A stretch of DNA of 64,000 nt from Chitinophagales bacterium (GCA_017303835.1 JAFLBI010000001.1:1860001-1924000), one strand, 5' to 3'; shown: positions 8,638-18,375, numbered from the stretch's first letter. Made by a program: numbers and translations. The notes: a model not told the origin generated them from the sequence alone.

Positions 8638-10734
8638 ATGCCGGCATTTAATCAAAGCAGAAGTATGGTGATCCGACTCATCTTCGGATCTGTTTTCGTG
8701 ATCATTGTGCTGCAGCTGATCAACCTGCAGATTTTTTCAACCAAGTACAAACTGGCTGCTGACAACAATGCCTTCTATCGAAAGGTTATCTACCCTGATC
8801 GAGGTATCATTTTCGATCGCAAGAAAAAAGCCATACTGGAAAATACCATCAGCTATGATCTGGTAGTTACTCCTTCTGAAGCGAAGGGAACAGATACACT
8901 CGGCCTTTGTCAGATTCTGGGTATCGATACCGCAGAATTCAAAAAGCGCATGCGCGATGTGATCTTCAAAAACTCTTATGTAAGACCTAGCGTATTCGAA
9001 GCATTACTCTCTCCCGAGCTCTACTACAAGCTTTCAGAAAATATGTACCGTTTTCCAGGCTTTGTACTGAATGAGCGCTCAATTCGCTCTTACCCATACA
9101 GAACTGCAGCACACGTACTGGGCTATATTGGTGAAGTAGATACCAATTTCCTGAAAAAGCATCGCGATGAAGGTTATGAAATGGGTGATTATGCCGGCTT
9201 GGCGGGATTAGAACGCACGTATGAATCAGTGCTGATGGGACAAAGAGGTATCAAACGTTTCATCCGCGATAACAAAGGCCGTATTCAAGGCTCATGGGAG
9301 AACGGCTTATTCGATACTGCTGCAATTGCTGGCCGTAACCTCTACACAGCTATGGATGTAGAGATACAGCAGATGGCAGAGAAAATGCTCACCAATAAAA
9401 TTGGTAGTGCTGTTGCCATCAACCCAAAAACAGGTGGCATTATTGCGATGGCATCCGGGCCATCTTATGACCCCAATCTCTTAACCGGTAGTACGCGCAG
9501 AAGAAATTTCAGCCGTATGTTCCTGGATACTGCCAAGCCATTGTATAACCGTGCTATTAAAGGACAGTATCCGCCCGGCTCCACATTCAAACCCATGGGT
9601 GCCATCATTGCATTAGATGAAGGCATTATTGGCCCATCTTTCGGTGTGGGTTGTGGCGGTGCCTATTTTGGTTGTGGTAGTGTGCGTGTTGGCTGTACAC
9701 ACAAAAATGCTGGTCACGCATCTAACCTGCGTGATGCATTGGCCAATTCCTGCAACTCTTACTTCTCGCATATCTATCGCATGGCTATTGACAATCCAAG
9801 ATTGCAAGGCAAACATGCTGGCTACTTAAAATGGAAAGAGTATGTAAACTCCTTTGGTCTTGGTGTTAAACTGGGTATTGACCTGCCTTCTGAAGACAGA
9901 GGTAGTATTCCTGATACTGGCAGATATAATCGTGATTTTGGTAATGACAGATGGGGAAGCTGTTTCAACCTCACACTGGGTATTGGTCAGGACCGTATGA
10001 CGGCCACACCATTACAATTAGCCAATATGATGTGCGTGATCGCAAACAAAGGTTATTTCTACACACCGCATCTGGTTGACTCTATTGAACGCGAAACCGC
10101 GGAAGACAAAGCCATGATGCAGAAGTATCGCGATAAACATGAAGTAACACATATACCCGATACCACATTCCAGATTATCCATCGCGCCATGCAGGATGTA
10201 ACCGAACGTGGTACTGCTACCAATGCCAGAATTGATGGCATTAATATGTGTGCGAAAACCGGTACTGCTCAGAACCCACATGGTAAGGATCACTCCATCT
10301 TTGTTGCCTTCGCGCCTAGAGAGAATCCTCAGATTGCTGTTGCAGTGGTGGTGGAGAATGCAGGTTTCGGTTCTACGTGGGCTGCACCCATTGCTTCGCT
10401 AATGATTGAAAAATACCTGCGCGATACTTTATCACAAAGAAGATTAGCAGAAGTAGACCGTATCAGCAATGCAGATCTTTTACCGGTGGCTATTAAAAGA
10501 TGGTATCAACGCAAAGATTCCATTCGACTGGCTAAACAACAAGCAGCAATTGATGAGAGTGCCCAGATAGAAAGCAAACAGGAAGACCGTAAAGTAACCT
10601 TCGATCCAGAAACAGGCACCAGAACAGACGGACCAACAAAAGATACTGCCAAGCCCAAACAGCAGACGCCTATGCTAAGGCCTGATGATAAAAAGAATGC
10701 CATTAAAAAAGCGACGACCAATACCAGAAGATGA
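8638..10734 (+). CDS. mrdA: Penicillin-binding protein 2 (elongasome transpeptidase)
   Basis: Class B PBP that cross-links peptidoglycan along the side wall together with RodA. The product is 698 residues: an N-terminal membrane anchor (about 10-30), the PBP dimerisation domain, then the transpeptidase. Catalytic motifs are intact: S315-T-F-K318 (in PPGSTFKP), S371-C-N373 and K540-T-G542. The last 60 or so residues are a low-complexity Lys/Thr/Pro/Asp-rich tail beyond the transpeptidase fold. The stop overlaps the rodA start (ATGA at 10731-10734), matching the physical PBP2-RodA partnership. Confidence 0.96.
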   Translation: MPAFNQSRSMVIRLIFGSVFVIIVLQLINLQIFSTKYKLAADNNAFYRKVIYPDRGIIFDRKKKAILENTISYDLVVTPSEAKGTDTLGLCQILGIDTAEFKKRMRDVIFKNSYVRPSVFEALLSPELYYKLSENMYRFPGFVLNERSIRSYPYRTAAHVLGYIGEVDTNFLKKHRDEGYEMGDYAGLAGLERTYESVLMGQRGIKRFIRDNKGRIQGSWENGLFDTAAIAGRNLYTAMDVEIQQMAEKMLTNKIGSAVAINPKTGGIIAMASGPSYDPNLLTGSTRRRNFSRMFLDTAKPLYNRAIKGQYPPGSTFKPMGAIIALDEGIIGPSFGVGCGGAYFGCGSVRVGCTHKNAGHASNLRDALANSCNSYFSHIYRMAIDNPRLQGKHAGYLKWKEYVNSFGLGVKLGIDLPSEDRGSIPDTGRYNRDFGNDRWGSCFNLTLGIGQDRMTATPLQLANMMCVIANKGYFYTPHLVDSIERETAEDKAMMQKYRDKHEVTHIPDTTFQIIHRAMQDVTERGTATNARIDGINMCAKTGTAQNPHGKDHSIFVAFAPRENPQIAVAVVVENAGFGSTWAAPIASLMIEKYLRDTLSQRRLAEVDRISNADLLPVAIKRWYQRKDSIRLAKQQAAIDESAQIESKQEDRKVTFDPETGTRTDGPTKDTAKPKQQTPMLRPDDKKNAIKKATTNTRR

Positions 10735-12068
10735 GCAAACAACAACGCAGCATATCACAAGGCATTGATTTTACAGTTGTATGGCTGTATGCAATTCTAG
10801 TAGTTATTGGTATCCTTTCCATTTTTATGGTAGATTATCGGCAGGGTACAGATTGGATACAAGATTTTATCGGAGGCAAAACCAATTATAGCAAGCAGCT
10901 CATTTTTGCCGGCTTTTGTGCCTTAGTGGCAACATTTATCATTCTCACAGATAGTAAACTCTTTACTGCTTTTGCCAACCTCATGTATGCATTTGGCATC
11001 CTCCTGATGCTCGCCACATTTGTCATTGGTAAAAACATCAACGGTTCCAAAAGTTGGATTCCACTCTTTGGTGGCTTTAACCTACAGCCTGCAGAAATGT
11101 GTAAGATCTTTGCAGCATTAGCATTGGCCAAGTTTTTATCAAGACAGGAAACGGATTTTTCCAAGCTACGTTCTCAACTCATTGGCGGCGCGATTGCTTT
11201 GGCACCCGCAGCCCTATCCATTCTGCAGAATGAAACAGGCCAGGCATTGGTGTACTTTTGCTTTTTTATTGTAATGTACAGGGAAGGTCTGCCACCCGCA
11301 CTACTGGTTATTGGTTTTTCTTTCGGTGCATTGGTGGTGGCAACACTGATACTAGAACCCAACACATTGGCAATCATCCTTACCTGTATTGCAGTCTTGT
11401 CGTGGTATGGTTTAAGAAAACAAATTCGCAGAAACAAACGCATACTCGCATTAATTGTGGCCTTGTGGTTTGTATGCGTAGGCGTACAAAGGTTTGCTGT
11501 ACCCTATATCTTCAACAATGTATTACAATGCTATCAGAGCACACGTATCTACAGCATGGTAGGTAAAGATTACGATTGTACACAAAATGCGCATGCAGCT
11601 AAACGAACCGATAAACCGGCTAAGAAACCAGATGACTATAACGTTCGGCAAAGTAAGATTGCCATTGGCTCAGGTGGATTTTTGGGCAGAGGCTTTTTAA
11701 AAGGTACCCAAACCAGAGGCAAATATGTGCCAGCTCAGGATACGGATTTTATCTTCACCTCCTTGGGCGAAGCCTTTGGCTTCGTAGGTAGTTTTGTTTT
11801 CCTAGGCATTTATTTTTTTCTCCTTTGGCGCATTATTACCATAGCCGAAAGACAGCGAAGTACATTCAGCCGTGTATATGCCTATAGTGTTGCCAGTATT
11901 CTTTTCTTTCATATTGCAGTGAATGTCTGCATGACCATCGGTCTATTCCCCATCATCGGTATTCCATTGCCTTTGATTAGTTATGGCGGTAGTTCATTGC
12001 TCACTTTCACCATCCTCATCTTTATTTTGTTAAGATTGGATGCCGACAGGCAAATGGTTTTGCGTTGA
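10731..12068 (+). CDS. rodA: Rod shape-determining protein RodA (SEDS glycosyltransferase)
   Basis: Polytopic SEDS-family glycosyltransferase that polymerises lipid II in the elongasome. The product is 445 residues with about 10 spans. SEDS features include KNINGSKSWIPL, FNLQPAEMCKI, and the C-terminal TDFIFTSLGEAFGFVGS and IPLPLISYGGSS. A long hydrophilic segment (about residues 275-315, rich in Lys/Asp) sits in the large periplasmic loop; such an extended loop is common in Bacteroidota RodA. It is coupled to the upstream PBP2 gene by a 4-bp overlap. Confidence 0.96.
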   Translation: MSKQQRSISQGIDFTVVWLYAILVVIGILSIFMVDYRQGTDWIQDFIGGKTNYSKQLIFAGFCALVATFIILTDSKLFTAFANLMYAFGILLMLATFVIGKNINGSKSWIPLFGGFNLQPAEMCKIFAALALAKFLSRQETDFSKLRSQLIGGAIALAPAALSILQNETGQALVYFCFFIVMYREGLPPALLVIGFSFGALVVATLILEPNTLAIILTCIAVLSWYGLRKQIRRNKRILALIVALWFVCVGVQRFAVPYIFNNVLQCYQSTRIYSMVGKDYDCTQNAHAAKRTDKPAKKPDDYNVRQSKIAIGSGGFLGRGFLKGTQTRGKYVPAQDTDFIFTSLGEAFGFVGSFVFLGIYFFLLWRIITIAERQRSTFSRVYAYSVASILFFHIAVNVCMTIGLFPIIGIPLPLISYGGSSLLTFTILIFILLRLDADRQMVLR

Positions 12069-12095
12069 TTCCGGATTTCTGCTGAAATTCGCGCC

Positions 12096-12842
12096 ATGCA
12101 AATCATTCCCCTGTCTGAAGGTTCATTTACGATTGATAAAACCAAGGTCTTCGTTCCCTTTGATACCAGCAGGGAGCAACTGAATGATCGGCCTATTGGC
12201 AGTTTGCTTGTAGAGATTCAGCCCTTTCTAGTTATCACCAAAAGAGATGTGATTTTATTGGATACAGGATTGGGCTATAATTTATCTGATGGCCGCCCAC
12301 AGATTTACCACAATTTGGAAAAAGTAGGTATCAATCCCGCACAGGTAACAAAAGTATTGATGAGTCATCTACACAAAGACCATGCAGGTGGTATCACTTA
12401 CACAGATGCACAAACAGGCGAACACTTCATTAGCTTTCCTTACGCTACCTACTTTGTACAACGAAGAGAATTTGATTATGCCATGGGAATTGGCAGCGCT
12501 TCTTATATCACCAAAGATTTTGAACTACTGGATGAGTTCAGCAAAGTGATCTGGTTACACGAAGACGCCGGTACAATTGATGGATATATTCGTTACGAAT
12601 TAACACAAGCGCATAGCCAATATCATCAGGTATTCTGGATTGAAGAAGATGGCGCAACTATTTTCTTTGGTGGTGATGATGCCCCACAATTGCAGCAAAT
12701 GAAAAGCAGGTTTGTTGCTAAATACGATTTCAATGGCAAGAAATGTATGGAGCTAAGACAAGAATGGTGGGAAAAAGGCAACCAACAGCATTGGACATTT
12801 CTGTTCTATCACGATATCCAATCGCCAGTATACCACAAATAA
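12096..12842 (+). CDS. Metallo-beta-lactamase-fold hydrolase
   Basis: Probable cytoplasmic metal-dependent hydrolase of 248 residues without a signal peptide. It has the metal-binding HxHxDH motif (SHLHKDHAGG), a later conserved His region (QAHSQYHQ) and the GGDD segment, which together fit a di-metal MBL centre. Substrates in this superfamily range from lactones and thioesters to nucleic acids, so no reaction is assigned. It starts 27 bp after rodA and is probably read from the same transcript, but nothing links it to wall synthesis apart from position. Confidence 0.8.
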   Translation: MQIIPLSEGSFTIDKTKVFVPFDTSREQLNDRPIGSLLVEIQPFLVITKRDVILLDTGLGYNLSDGRPQIYHNLEKVGINPAQVTKVLMSHLHKDHAGGITYTDAQTGEHFISFPYATYFVQRREFDYAMGIGSASYITKDFELLDEFSKVIWLHEDAGTIDGYIRYELTQAHSQYHQVFWIEEDGATIFFGGDDAPQLQQMKSRFVAKYDFNGKKCMELRQEWWEKGNQQHWTFLFYHDIQSPVYHK

Positions 12843-12862
12843 AAACCTTCCCGAAGGAAGGT
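12841..12862 (-). terminator. Terminator of the sigma-factor operon with UUCG tetraloop
   Basis: On the minus strand ACCTTCC-TTCG-GGAAGGT is followed by TTTTTA. The 7-bp stem closes on a C(UUCG)G tetraloop, an exceptionally stable RNA loop. It lies 36 bp past the stop of the gene at 12899-13351. On the plus strand no U-tract follows. Confidence 0.75.
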
Positions 12863-12898
12863 CCTATACATGTGCATATAGTTTTCTGTGAATAGCGA

Positions 12899-13351
12899 TT
12901 AGTTACCGCCTTGTCTGCCACCACCACGCAATGGTCTGCCTCCATTAGGACCACCCATGGCATCGCGCATTTGGCGACGTTTCTGCCACTCTTCGCGCAT
13001 CATCATACCAAAGTTTTTATCGCACTGAAAAACTTTGTTGGCTCTGGCTTCATCATTGAACACTTTACCAAACTCACCACGGTATTGTTTTCTTACGTTC
13101 AACACTTTTTCTTCGAAAGCCAATTCATCTGTTCTGTTTTCTCTGCGTACTCGCTTCACTTCATCCATATACTTGTTGTATACGGGCCAGAATCTTTGTG
13201 CTTCTTCTGTGCTCAGACCAAGTTGCTTGGTCATGTATGCAATCTTAATGGCTTCTATGGAATGGCCTGCACCGGGTGGGTTAGCATCCTGTGCTGTTGA
13301 AAGGGTAATACCCATCGCCCATACCATCCACACTAGGAGTATCTTTTTCAT
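12899..13351 (-). CDS. Periplasmic Spy/CpxP-like protein of the ECF sigma operon
   Basis: A secreted 150-residue protein: signal peptide MKKILLVWMVWAMGITLSTAQ, then a helical, charged body (IAYMTKQLGLSTEEAQRFWPVYNKYMDE and EEKVLNVRKQYRGEF) and a Gly/Arg-rich tail (GGPNGGRPLRGGGRQGGN). The LGLSTEEAQRFWPVY pattern recalls Spy/CpxP-like proteins and the Bacteroidota family often labelled sensor of ECF-type sigma factor. The ATG at 13351 is preferred to 13381, because it starts exactly at the signal peptide and leaves a 10-bp gap to the preceding gene instead of an overlap. As last gene of the sigma operon it may monitor envelope state; this is inference. Confidence 0.7.
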   Translation of the reverse strand: MKKILLVWMVWAMGITLSTAQDANPPGAGHSIEAIKIAYMTKQLGLSTEEAQRFWPVYNKYMDEVKRVRRENRTDELAFEEKVLNVRKQYRGEFGKVFNDEARANKVFQCDKNFGMMMREEWQKRRQMRDAMGGPNGGRPLRGGGRQGGN

Positions 13352-13361
13352 ATTATGGGTT

Positions 13362-14048
13362 TTAGGATTTCTTTTTATCAATAACGGGGTTGTCGTTCAC
13401 AAAATTACTAAGTTCCTCATCAGAAATCAGCTGTAAATCATTGCTTTCAGCGTTTCCAGTTTCTTCTACCACATCAGAACCACTCAAAGAAGCATGGGCT
13501 TCCAGGTAATTAATCAGGGTTTCATCGGGTATATCTTTTACAGCAGCTTGAGCATCAATGGATTGATACTGCTCGTAATCCAAAATTTGCTGGTTTTGAT
13601 CAGTGAACAAGAAAGCACCAGTTACCAATACGCCCATGGTTACGGCCGCAACCGCTAACTGCATCCAGCGTCTAGAGCTACCCATTTTCACCACTTTCGC
13701 TGCTGGAACAGGGGCTGAAAGCTGGTTGAAATAGCCTTCAGGAACTGTATATACCGGTGCTTTACTGATGGTATTCAACAATGGCGCAATTTCATTCAGC
13801 TCAGCACTTACTTCATGCTGACCAGCTTTGATTTTGGCCATCACCAGGTTTGGCAGGTTGTTGAAATACCCTTCAGGAACTGCATAAGTATTTGATTGAG
13901 CAGCATTTATGCGAATTTTAGCCAGAACAGCTTCGGGCAATGTATCGAAATAACCCTGAGGCAGGGCATAAGGCATATCGCCTCTTACCTCAATCAAGCT
14001 TGGGGCTATTTCCTGTAACTCTTTCAATATCGTCGCATTAATCTGCAT
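13362..14048 (-). CDS. Putative anti-sigma factor, single-span, with GYF repeats
   Basis: A 228-residue protein with one membrane span (about residues 127-148, WMQLAVAAVTMGVLVTGAFLF). The presumed cytoplasmic N-terminal half carries three copies of a Y-x-(V/L)-P-x-G-Y-F-x-x-L motif: YALPQGYFDTLP, YAVPEGYFNNLP and YTVPEGYFNQLS. The C-terminal part is acidic. I do not recognise a classical anti-sigma zinc-finger (HxxxCxxC). The anti-sigma role is inferred from its place between an ECF sigma gene (41 bp upstream) and a periplasmic protein gene, and from its topology. Confidence 0.6.
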   Translation of the reverse strand: MQINATILKELQEIAPSLIEVRGDMPYALPQGYFDTLPEAVLAKIRINAAQSNTYAVPEGYFNNLPNLVMAKIKAGQHEVSAELNEIAPLLNTISKAPVYTVPEGYFNQLSAPVPAAKVVKMGSSRRWMQLAVAAVTMGVLVTGAFLFTDQNQQILDYEQYQSIDAQAAVKDIPDETLINYLEAHASLSGSDVVEETGNAESNDLQLISDEELSNFVNDNPVIDKKKS

Positions 14049-14088
14049 CTTGCTCGTGTATTCTAAGACTCTACTTGGGTTTCAACGT

Positions 14089-14634
14089 TTAATGGTTCTT
14101 GATAAAGTCCTCTATTTTCTTGGCCGCGTGGTGGTAACTGGCTTTTAAAGCCCCCTCACTAGTTTCTAATACCCGGCTCATTTCTTCGTAAGGCATTTCA
14201 TCATAATACCTTAGTGTAAACACAACTCTCTGTTTTTCAGGCAATTGCTGAATGGCCAGCTGTAGTTTCCATTCCAGTTTATTGGCATCAAAATTCTCTG
14301 CAGCCTTTACCTGCTCACTTAATCCTTCCTGAATATCCTCAAAACTGATGGCACTTCTCTTTTTCTGTTGCTCCAGAAAACTCAAGCACTCATTGGTGGC
14401 AATCCGGTACAACCAAGTATATAACTGGCTGTCCTCCCTGAAATTCTCCAGACCATTCCAGACCTTGATGAACATATTCTGCAACACGTCATTGGCATCT
14501 TCATGCTCCACTACCAATCGGCGGATATGCCAGTATAACCTTTCCTGATATTTTTTCATCAGGTCGGTAAAAGCCCGCTCCTTGGTTTGAGCCACTTTGA
14601 ATTGTTGCAATAATGCACGGTCTTCCGTATGCAT
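14089..14634 (-). CDS. ECF-type RNA polymerase sigma factor
   Basis: A 181-residue sigma-70 family protein with only regions 2 and 4. Region 2 includes HEDANDVLQNMFIKVWNGLENFR and YTWLYRIATNECLSFL; region 4 includes LPEKQRVVFTLRYYDEMPYEEMSRVL followed by SEGALKASYHHAAKKI, the usual helix-turn-helix of ECF factors. It is the first gene of a three-gene minus-strand operon with the membrane protein and periplasmic protein that follow. Regulation by release from the downstream membrane protein is the expected arrangement but is not shown here. Confidence 0.92.
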   Translation of the reverse strand: MHTEDRALLQQFKVAQTKERAFTDLMKKYQERLYWHIRRLVVEHEDANDVLQNMFIKVWNGLENFREDSQLYTWLYRIATNECLSFLEQQKKRSAISFEDIQEGLSEQVKAAENFDANKLEWKLQLAIQQLPEKQRVVFTLRYYDEMPYEEMSRVLETSEGALKASYHHAAKKIEDFIKNH

Positions 14635-14684
14635 GCAGGGTATTTGTATCGCTTAGATGTAAATCTGTTAGAATAGTTTAATCA

Positions 14685-15002
14685 TCAAAGTGAAACTGCT
14701 GTACCTGTTGCAACAACCATCAGCATACTTCCATTGGCACCAATGGTTTCAAAATCCAGATCGATACCAACTACGGCATTCGCACCTAAAGCAGCTGCTT
14801 TTTGTTGCAATTCATTCATCGCATGCTGACGAGCTTCTTCAATCACTCTCTCATAAGTGCCGCTTCTGCCACCAACAATATCGCGTATGCCGGCAAACAA
14901 ATCTTTAAACAGATTGGCACCAATGATGGCTTCAGCTGTAACAATTCCCTTGTAAGATTGAATGGGTCTTCCTTCGATGGTATTCGTTGTAGATAAGATC
15001 AT
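14685..15002 (-). CDS. YbjQ/UPF0145 family protein
   Basis: A small cytoplasmic protein of 105 residues, the full length of the YbjQ (UPF0145) family. Family hallmarks are [22 protein letters not shown], the [23 protein letters not shown] segment and the [21 protein letters not shown] ending. The fold forms oligomeric rings in relatives; the biochemical role is not established. It starts 10 bp after the GH18 lipoprotein gene, so the two are probably co-transcribed. Confidence 0.88.
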   Translation of the reverse strand: MILSTTNTIEGRPIQSYKGIVTAEAIIGANLFKDLFAGIRDIVGGRSGTYERVIEEARQHAMNELQQKAAALGANAVVGIDLDFETIGANGSMLMVVATGTAVSL

Positions 15003-15012
15003 ATGACTGATT

Positions 15013-16074
15013 TTAATAAGTTCTTCCTAAGGTATCACAAATTGCTTTCAAAACAGACGAAGCATCGTGCACATCCTGTCCTTTTTCCCATAACATCACA
15101 CCGCTAGCCTGTGTTTTGGCCAGCATGGCTTTGCGTTTAGCCGTAACTGTACCGTTATAATAGATCATGTAATTACTGAAACCTGTAACACTCACCCTTG
15201 CTGAATCAGACAAGGGGCTACCACCCTGCGCCAGTATGGCTGAATAAGACAATACCGTTCCTGTTTGCGTAATACCACTAGGTCTGCCATAGGCAGGAAT
15301 ACCCAAAACAGCTTTATTAGCCGGCATACCCCTTGTTGTAACCCAGTAATTGATAGAAGTCTGCGCCAAAGCAAGATCACTATGATGTTTGTATGCAAGC
15401 GTTGTACTGAAATCATCATAGGCCATGATATTGAAGAAGTCAACATAACTACCTGTCCACAATTCATTACGAATAGCATCCCTTACCGCACCGGCATACT
15501 TACCGGATGTGATGGCTGTGCTCAGGTAGTAACGTGCATTGGTATGACAACTATCACTGAGTTCTTTCATGAAAGCAGTGTAGGTTAGATCTGTACCATC
15601 ATCGGTTCTGGGATATTCCCAATCAATATCCACTCCATCTAATTGATACGTCCTTAATGCCTGCATAATCTCACGCACAAAACTGTTACGCCCGGATGCA
15701 CCGGAAGCCATGTTTTTAAAATCGGCTGCATTACCGGATATACTTAAGAAAATCTTTACTGCATTGGCCTTAGCTTTTGAAATAACGGAACTGAATGTTC
15801 CCGGTGATGCTATGGACAGCGATCCACTCAGCGTAATATTCCCAAACGCGTAGTTGATCACATTGCACATCCGGAATTTCTGATCAGGTACTGCAGCAGG
15901 ATCTCTGTATGAAGGAAAATACCCCACCACATAAAATCCCAAAGAGGGAGGTGCGCTTATGGTGGTATTACCACCACCACTGGGTGGCGTAGGCTGGTTA
16001 TTGCTTTTTTTACAGGCAGATGCCAATAGCAGCATGGCAGTCAGCAACCATGCACTAGTCAATCGGAGACTCAT
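15013..16074 (-). CDS. GH18 family glycoside hydrolase lipoprotein (chitinase-like)
   Basis: A 353-residue lipoprotein: signal ending [13 protein letters not shown], then a Pro/Gly-rich linker and a GH18 TIM barrel. The GH18 catalytic DxxDxDxE motif is intact as DGVDIDWE, with the acid at about Glu153. The beta-1 strand [13 protein letters not shown] and the C-terminal VMLWEKGQD also fit. Family members cleave beta-1,4-GlcNAc links in chitin or peptidoglycan by substrate-assisted catalysis. The KK after the lipid Cys does not settle whether it faces the periplasm or the surface. It is unlinked to the SusCD genes. Confidence 0.88.
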   Translation of the reverse strand: MSLRLTSAWLLTAMLLLASACKKSNNQPTPPSGGGNTTISAPPSLGFYVVGYFPSYRDPAAVPDQKFRMCNVINYAFGNITLSGSLSIASPGTFSSVISKAKANAVKIFLSISGNAADFKNMASGASGRNSFVREIMQALRTYQLDGVDIDWEYPRTDDGTDLTYTAFMKELSDSCHTNARYYLSTAITSGKYAGAVRDAIRNELWTGSYVDFFNIMAYDDFSTTLAYKHHSDLALAQTSINYWVTTRGMPANKAVLGIPAYGRPSGITQTGTVLSYSAILAQGGSPLSDSARVSVTGFSNYMIYYNGTVTAKRKAMLAKTQASGVMLWEKGQDVHDASSVLKAICDTLGRTY

Positions 16075-16191
16075 AGTTTAAATGTAAGCCATAAGCCCTG
16101 AACAGCTATAAAAAGTGGCTATTTTTCATGACTTTGGTTGGCTTTTTGTAGAAGCTTAATCTGTAGGTTTGTTCCTCATAAAATTTGCGAT

Positions 16192-18354
16192 ATGAAAAAA
16201 CTATTGGTTTCGTTTGTATTCGTGCTAACGCTTTTCCGCAGCTATGCTGATGAAGGTATGTGGCTGCCCCTCTTGCTGGGCGATCAAGTGTATAAAGACA
16301 TGCTGAAGAGAGGTCTGAAGCTGAAGCCTGAGCAATTGTACAGTATCAACAAAGCTTCTATCAAGGATGCCATCGTTATTTTCGGTGGTGGTTGTACCGG
16401 TGAAATTGTGAGTGACCAAGGTTTACTCTTTACCAATCACCACTGCGGTTATGGTGCTATTGCAGCTGCATCAACTGTTGAAGCCAATTACCTGCGTGAT
16501 GGTTTCTGGGCCAGCGATAAAACCAAAGAGATTGCTTCTAAGAATCTGAGTGTAAGCTTCCTGAATAGAATTGAAGACGTTACCGATAAAGTACTTCCTG
16601 CTTTGGGTAATGCAAATGGTGCTGAACGCGGACAAAAACTGCAGGCCATCACTGCTGAACTGGTGAAAGCCGCAACCGGTGGTGACGAATTTAAGAATGC
16701 TGTTGTAGCAAGCATGTTCAAGGGCAATCAGTACTTCCTGTTTGTGTATGATGTTTATAAGGATGTTCGTCTAGTTGGCACACCTCCAGAAAGCATTGGT
16801 AAGTTTGGCGGTGATACCGACAACTGGGAATGGCCCAGACATACAGGCGATTTCTCTGTATTCCGCGTGTACATGAGTAAGGATGGTAAACCTGCTAACT
16901 ATAACGCAGACAATGTGCCCTTCAAGCCCAAGCATTTTCTTCCAGTCAGCATCAAGGGGTTCAAGGATGGTGATTACTCAATGATCTTTGGTTACCCCGG
17001 TAGCACCAACCGTTATGAAACCTCTTTTGGTGTAAAGCTGAGTACAGATATCAACAACCCTACTTTGGTGAAGCTCCGCGATATGCGCCTCAAATACATG
17101 TTTGAGGAAATGAAGAAAAGTGAAGCTACCAAACTGCAACTCGCTTCTGAATATGCCAGCATTGCTAACTATTGGAAGTTTTATGATGGTGAAACCAAGC
17201 AGTTGCTAAAGTTTGACACTTATGGTGAGAAACAAAAAGCAGAAGCTGCATTCATCAGCTGGGCCAAGGGCAAACCTGAATATGAAAATATTTTCGCTGA
17301 TTATGAAAAGAACTATCAGGAATGGCGCCCTTATGCTGCCCACAGACAATACATGATTGAAGGTATTACCGGATGCAGACTCATTGGTGCTGCTGCAGCA
17401 TGGCAAAATCTTGAAGCATTACTGAAACGCAAAGATTATAAGCCAGAAGAAGTAGAGCGTATGGTAAAAGCTGCCGATGCCGGCAGAAAGAATTATCTGG
17501 CGAATAACAACCTGAAAGCTGACCAAAATATCCTTGCAGCAGCGGTGATGATGTTCTACAGTGATATCGACAAGAGCCAACATCCTGAAGGGTTCTATGA
17601 TAATCTATTCAAACAGTTTAACAGCATTGAAGCAAGCCCTTATAAAGCTTTTGCTGCCGATGTATTCAGCAATAGCATGATGACAGATAACAGCAAATGG
17701 GCAGCCTTCATGGCCAAACCCAATTTGGATGCTTTGATGAATGACCCTGCATATAAAGTAGTAAGTGCATTTATCAAAAATTTCAACAACAAGTATGCTG
17801 CAAAATTTGCTACTTTCTCAGCCAAGAACAACGATCTGGGCAGATTGTATATGAAGGGCATCATGGAAATGAATCCAGACAAAGTAAAAATGATGTATCC
17901 CGATGCCAATTTCACCATGCGTATTTCTTATGGTAATATCAAGAGCTACCAGCCAAGAGATGCTGTGAAGTATGATTTTGTCTGCACCATGAATGGCGTA
18001 ATGGCGAAGTACAAGCCAGGCGACTATGAATTTGATCTACCTGCAAAATTCATTGATCTCTGGAAGAACAAAGACTATGGCCAGTATGCTGATCCAGTAT
18101 ACAAAGACGTAGTCGTAAGCTTTATAACCACCAATGATATTACCGGCGGTAACTCTGGTAGCCCTGTTATAGACGCTAACGGTAACCTCTTAGGTTTGGC
18201 ATTTGATGGCAATTATGAAGCACTGAGCCATAAACTGGCTTTCGACAAAGACCTAAACCGTACCATTTGTGTGGACGTTCGTTATGTGCTCTGGTGTATT
18301 GAAAAACTGGGTGGCGCTAAACACATTGTAGACGAACTGAAGCTCGTTAAATAA
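16192..18354 (+). CDS. S46 family serine dipeptidyl-peptidase, DPP7-like
   Basis: Secreted peptidase of 720 residues that releases dipeptides from peptide N-termini; signal peptide MKKLLVSFVFVLTLFRSYA. The chymotrypsin-fold triad is visible: His84 in TNHHCG, Asp220 in RHTGDFS and Ser655 in GGNSGSP. Residue 673 is Gly (LAFDG); in characterised S46 enzymes Gly here goes with DPP7-like preference for hydrophobic P1, and Arg with DPP11-like acidic preference. The ATG at 16192 starts the signal peptide; an in-frame upstream start at 16138 would add 18 unlikely residues. Dipeptides made here would feed the POT transporter encoded at 3012-4511. A TTTG box ends 4 nt before the ATG. Confidence 0.93.
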   Translation: MKKLLVSFVFVLTLFRSYADEGMWLPLLLGDQVYKDMLKRGLKLKPEQLYSINKASIKDAIVIFGGGCTGEIVSDQGLLFTNHHCGYGAIAAASTVEANYLRDGFWASDKTKEIASKNLSVSFLNRIEDVTDKVLPALGNANGAERGQKLQAITAELVKAATGGDEFKNAVVASMFKGNQYFLFVYDVYKDVRLVGTPPESIGKFGGDTDNWEWPRHTGDFSVFRVYMSKDGKPANYNADNVPFKPKHFLPVSIKGFKDGDYSMIFGYPGSTNRYETSFGVKLSTDINNPTLVKLRDMRLKYMFEEMKKSEATKLQLASEYASIANYWKFYDGETKQLLKFDTYGEKQKAEAAFISWAKGKPEYENIFADYEKNYQEWRPYAAHRQYMIEGITGCRLIGAAAAWQNLEALLKRKDYKPEEVERMVKAADAGRKNYLANNNLKADQNILAAAVMMFYSDIDKSQHPEGFYDNLFKQFNSIEASPYKAFAADVFSNSMMTDNSKWAAFMAKPNLDALMNDPAYKVVSAFIKNFNNKYAAKFATFSAKNNDLGRLYMKGIMEMNPDKVKMMYPDANFTMRISYGNIKSYQPRDAVKYDFVCTMNGVMAKYKPGDYEFDLPAKFIDLWKNKDYGQYADPVYKDVVVSFITTNDITGGNSGSPVIDANGNLLGLAFDGNYEALSHKLAFDKDLNRTICVDVRYVLWCIEKLGGAKHIVDELKLVK

Positions 18355-18375
18355 AGCAACATCCTTCTATTTGTT

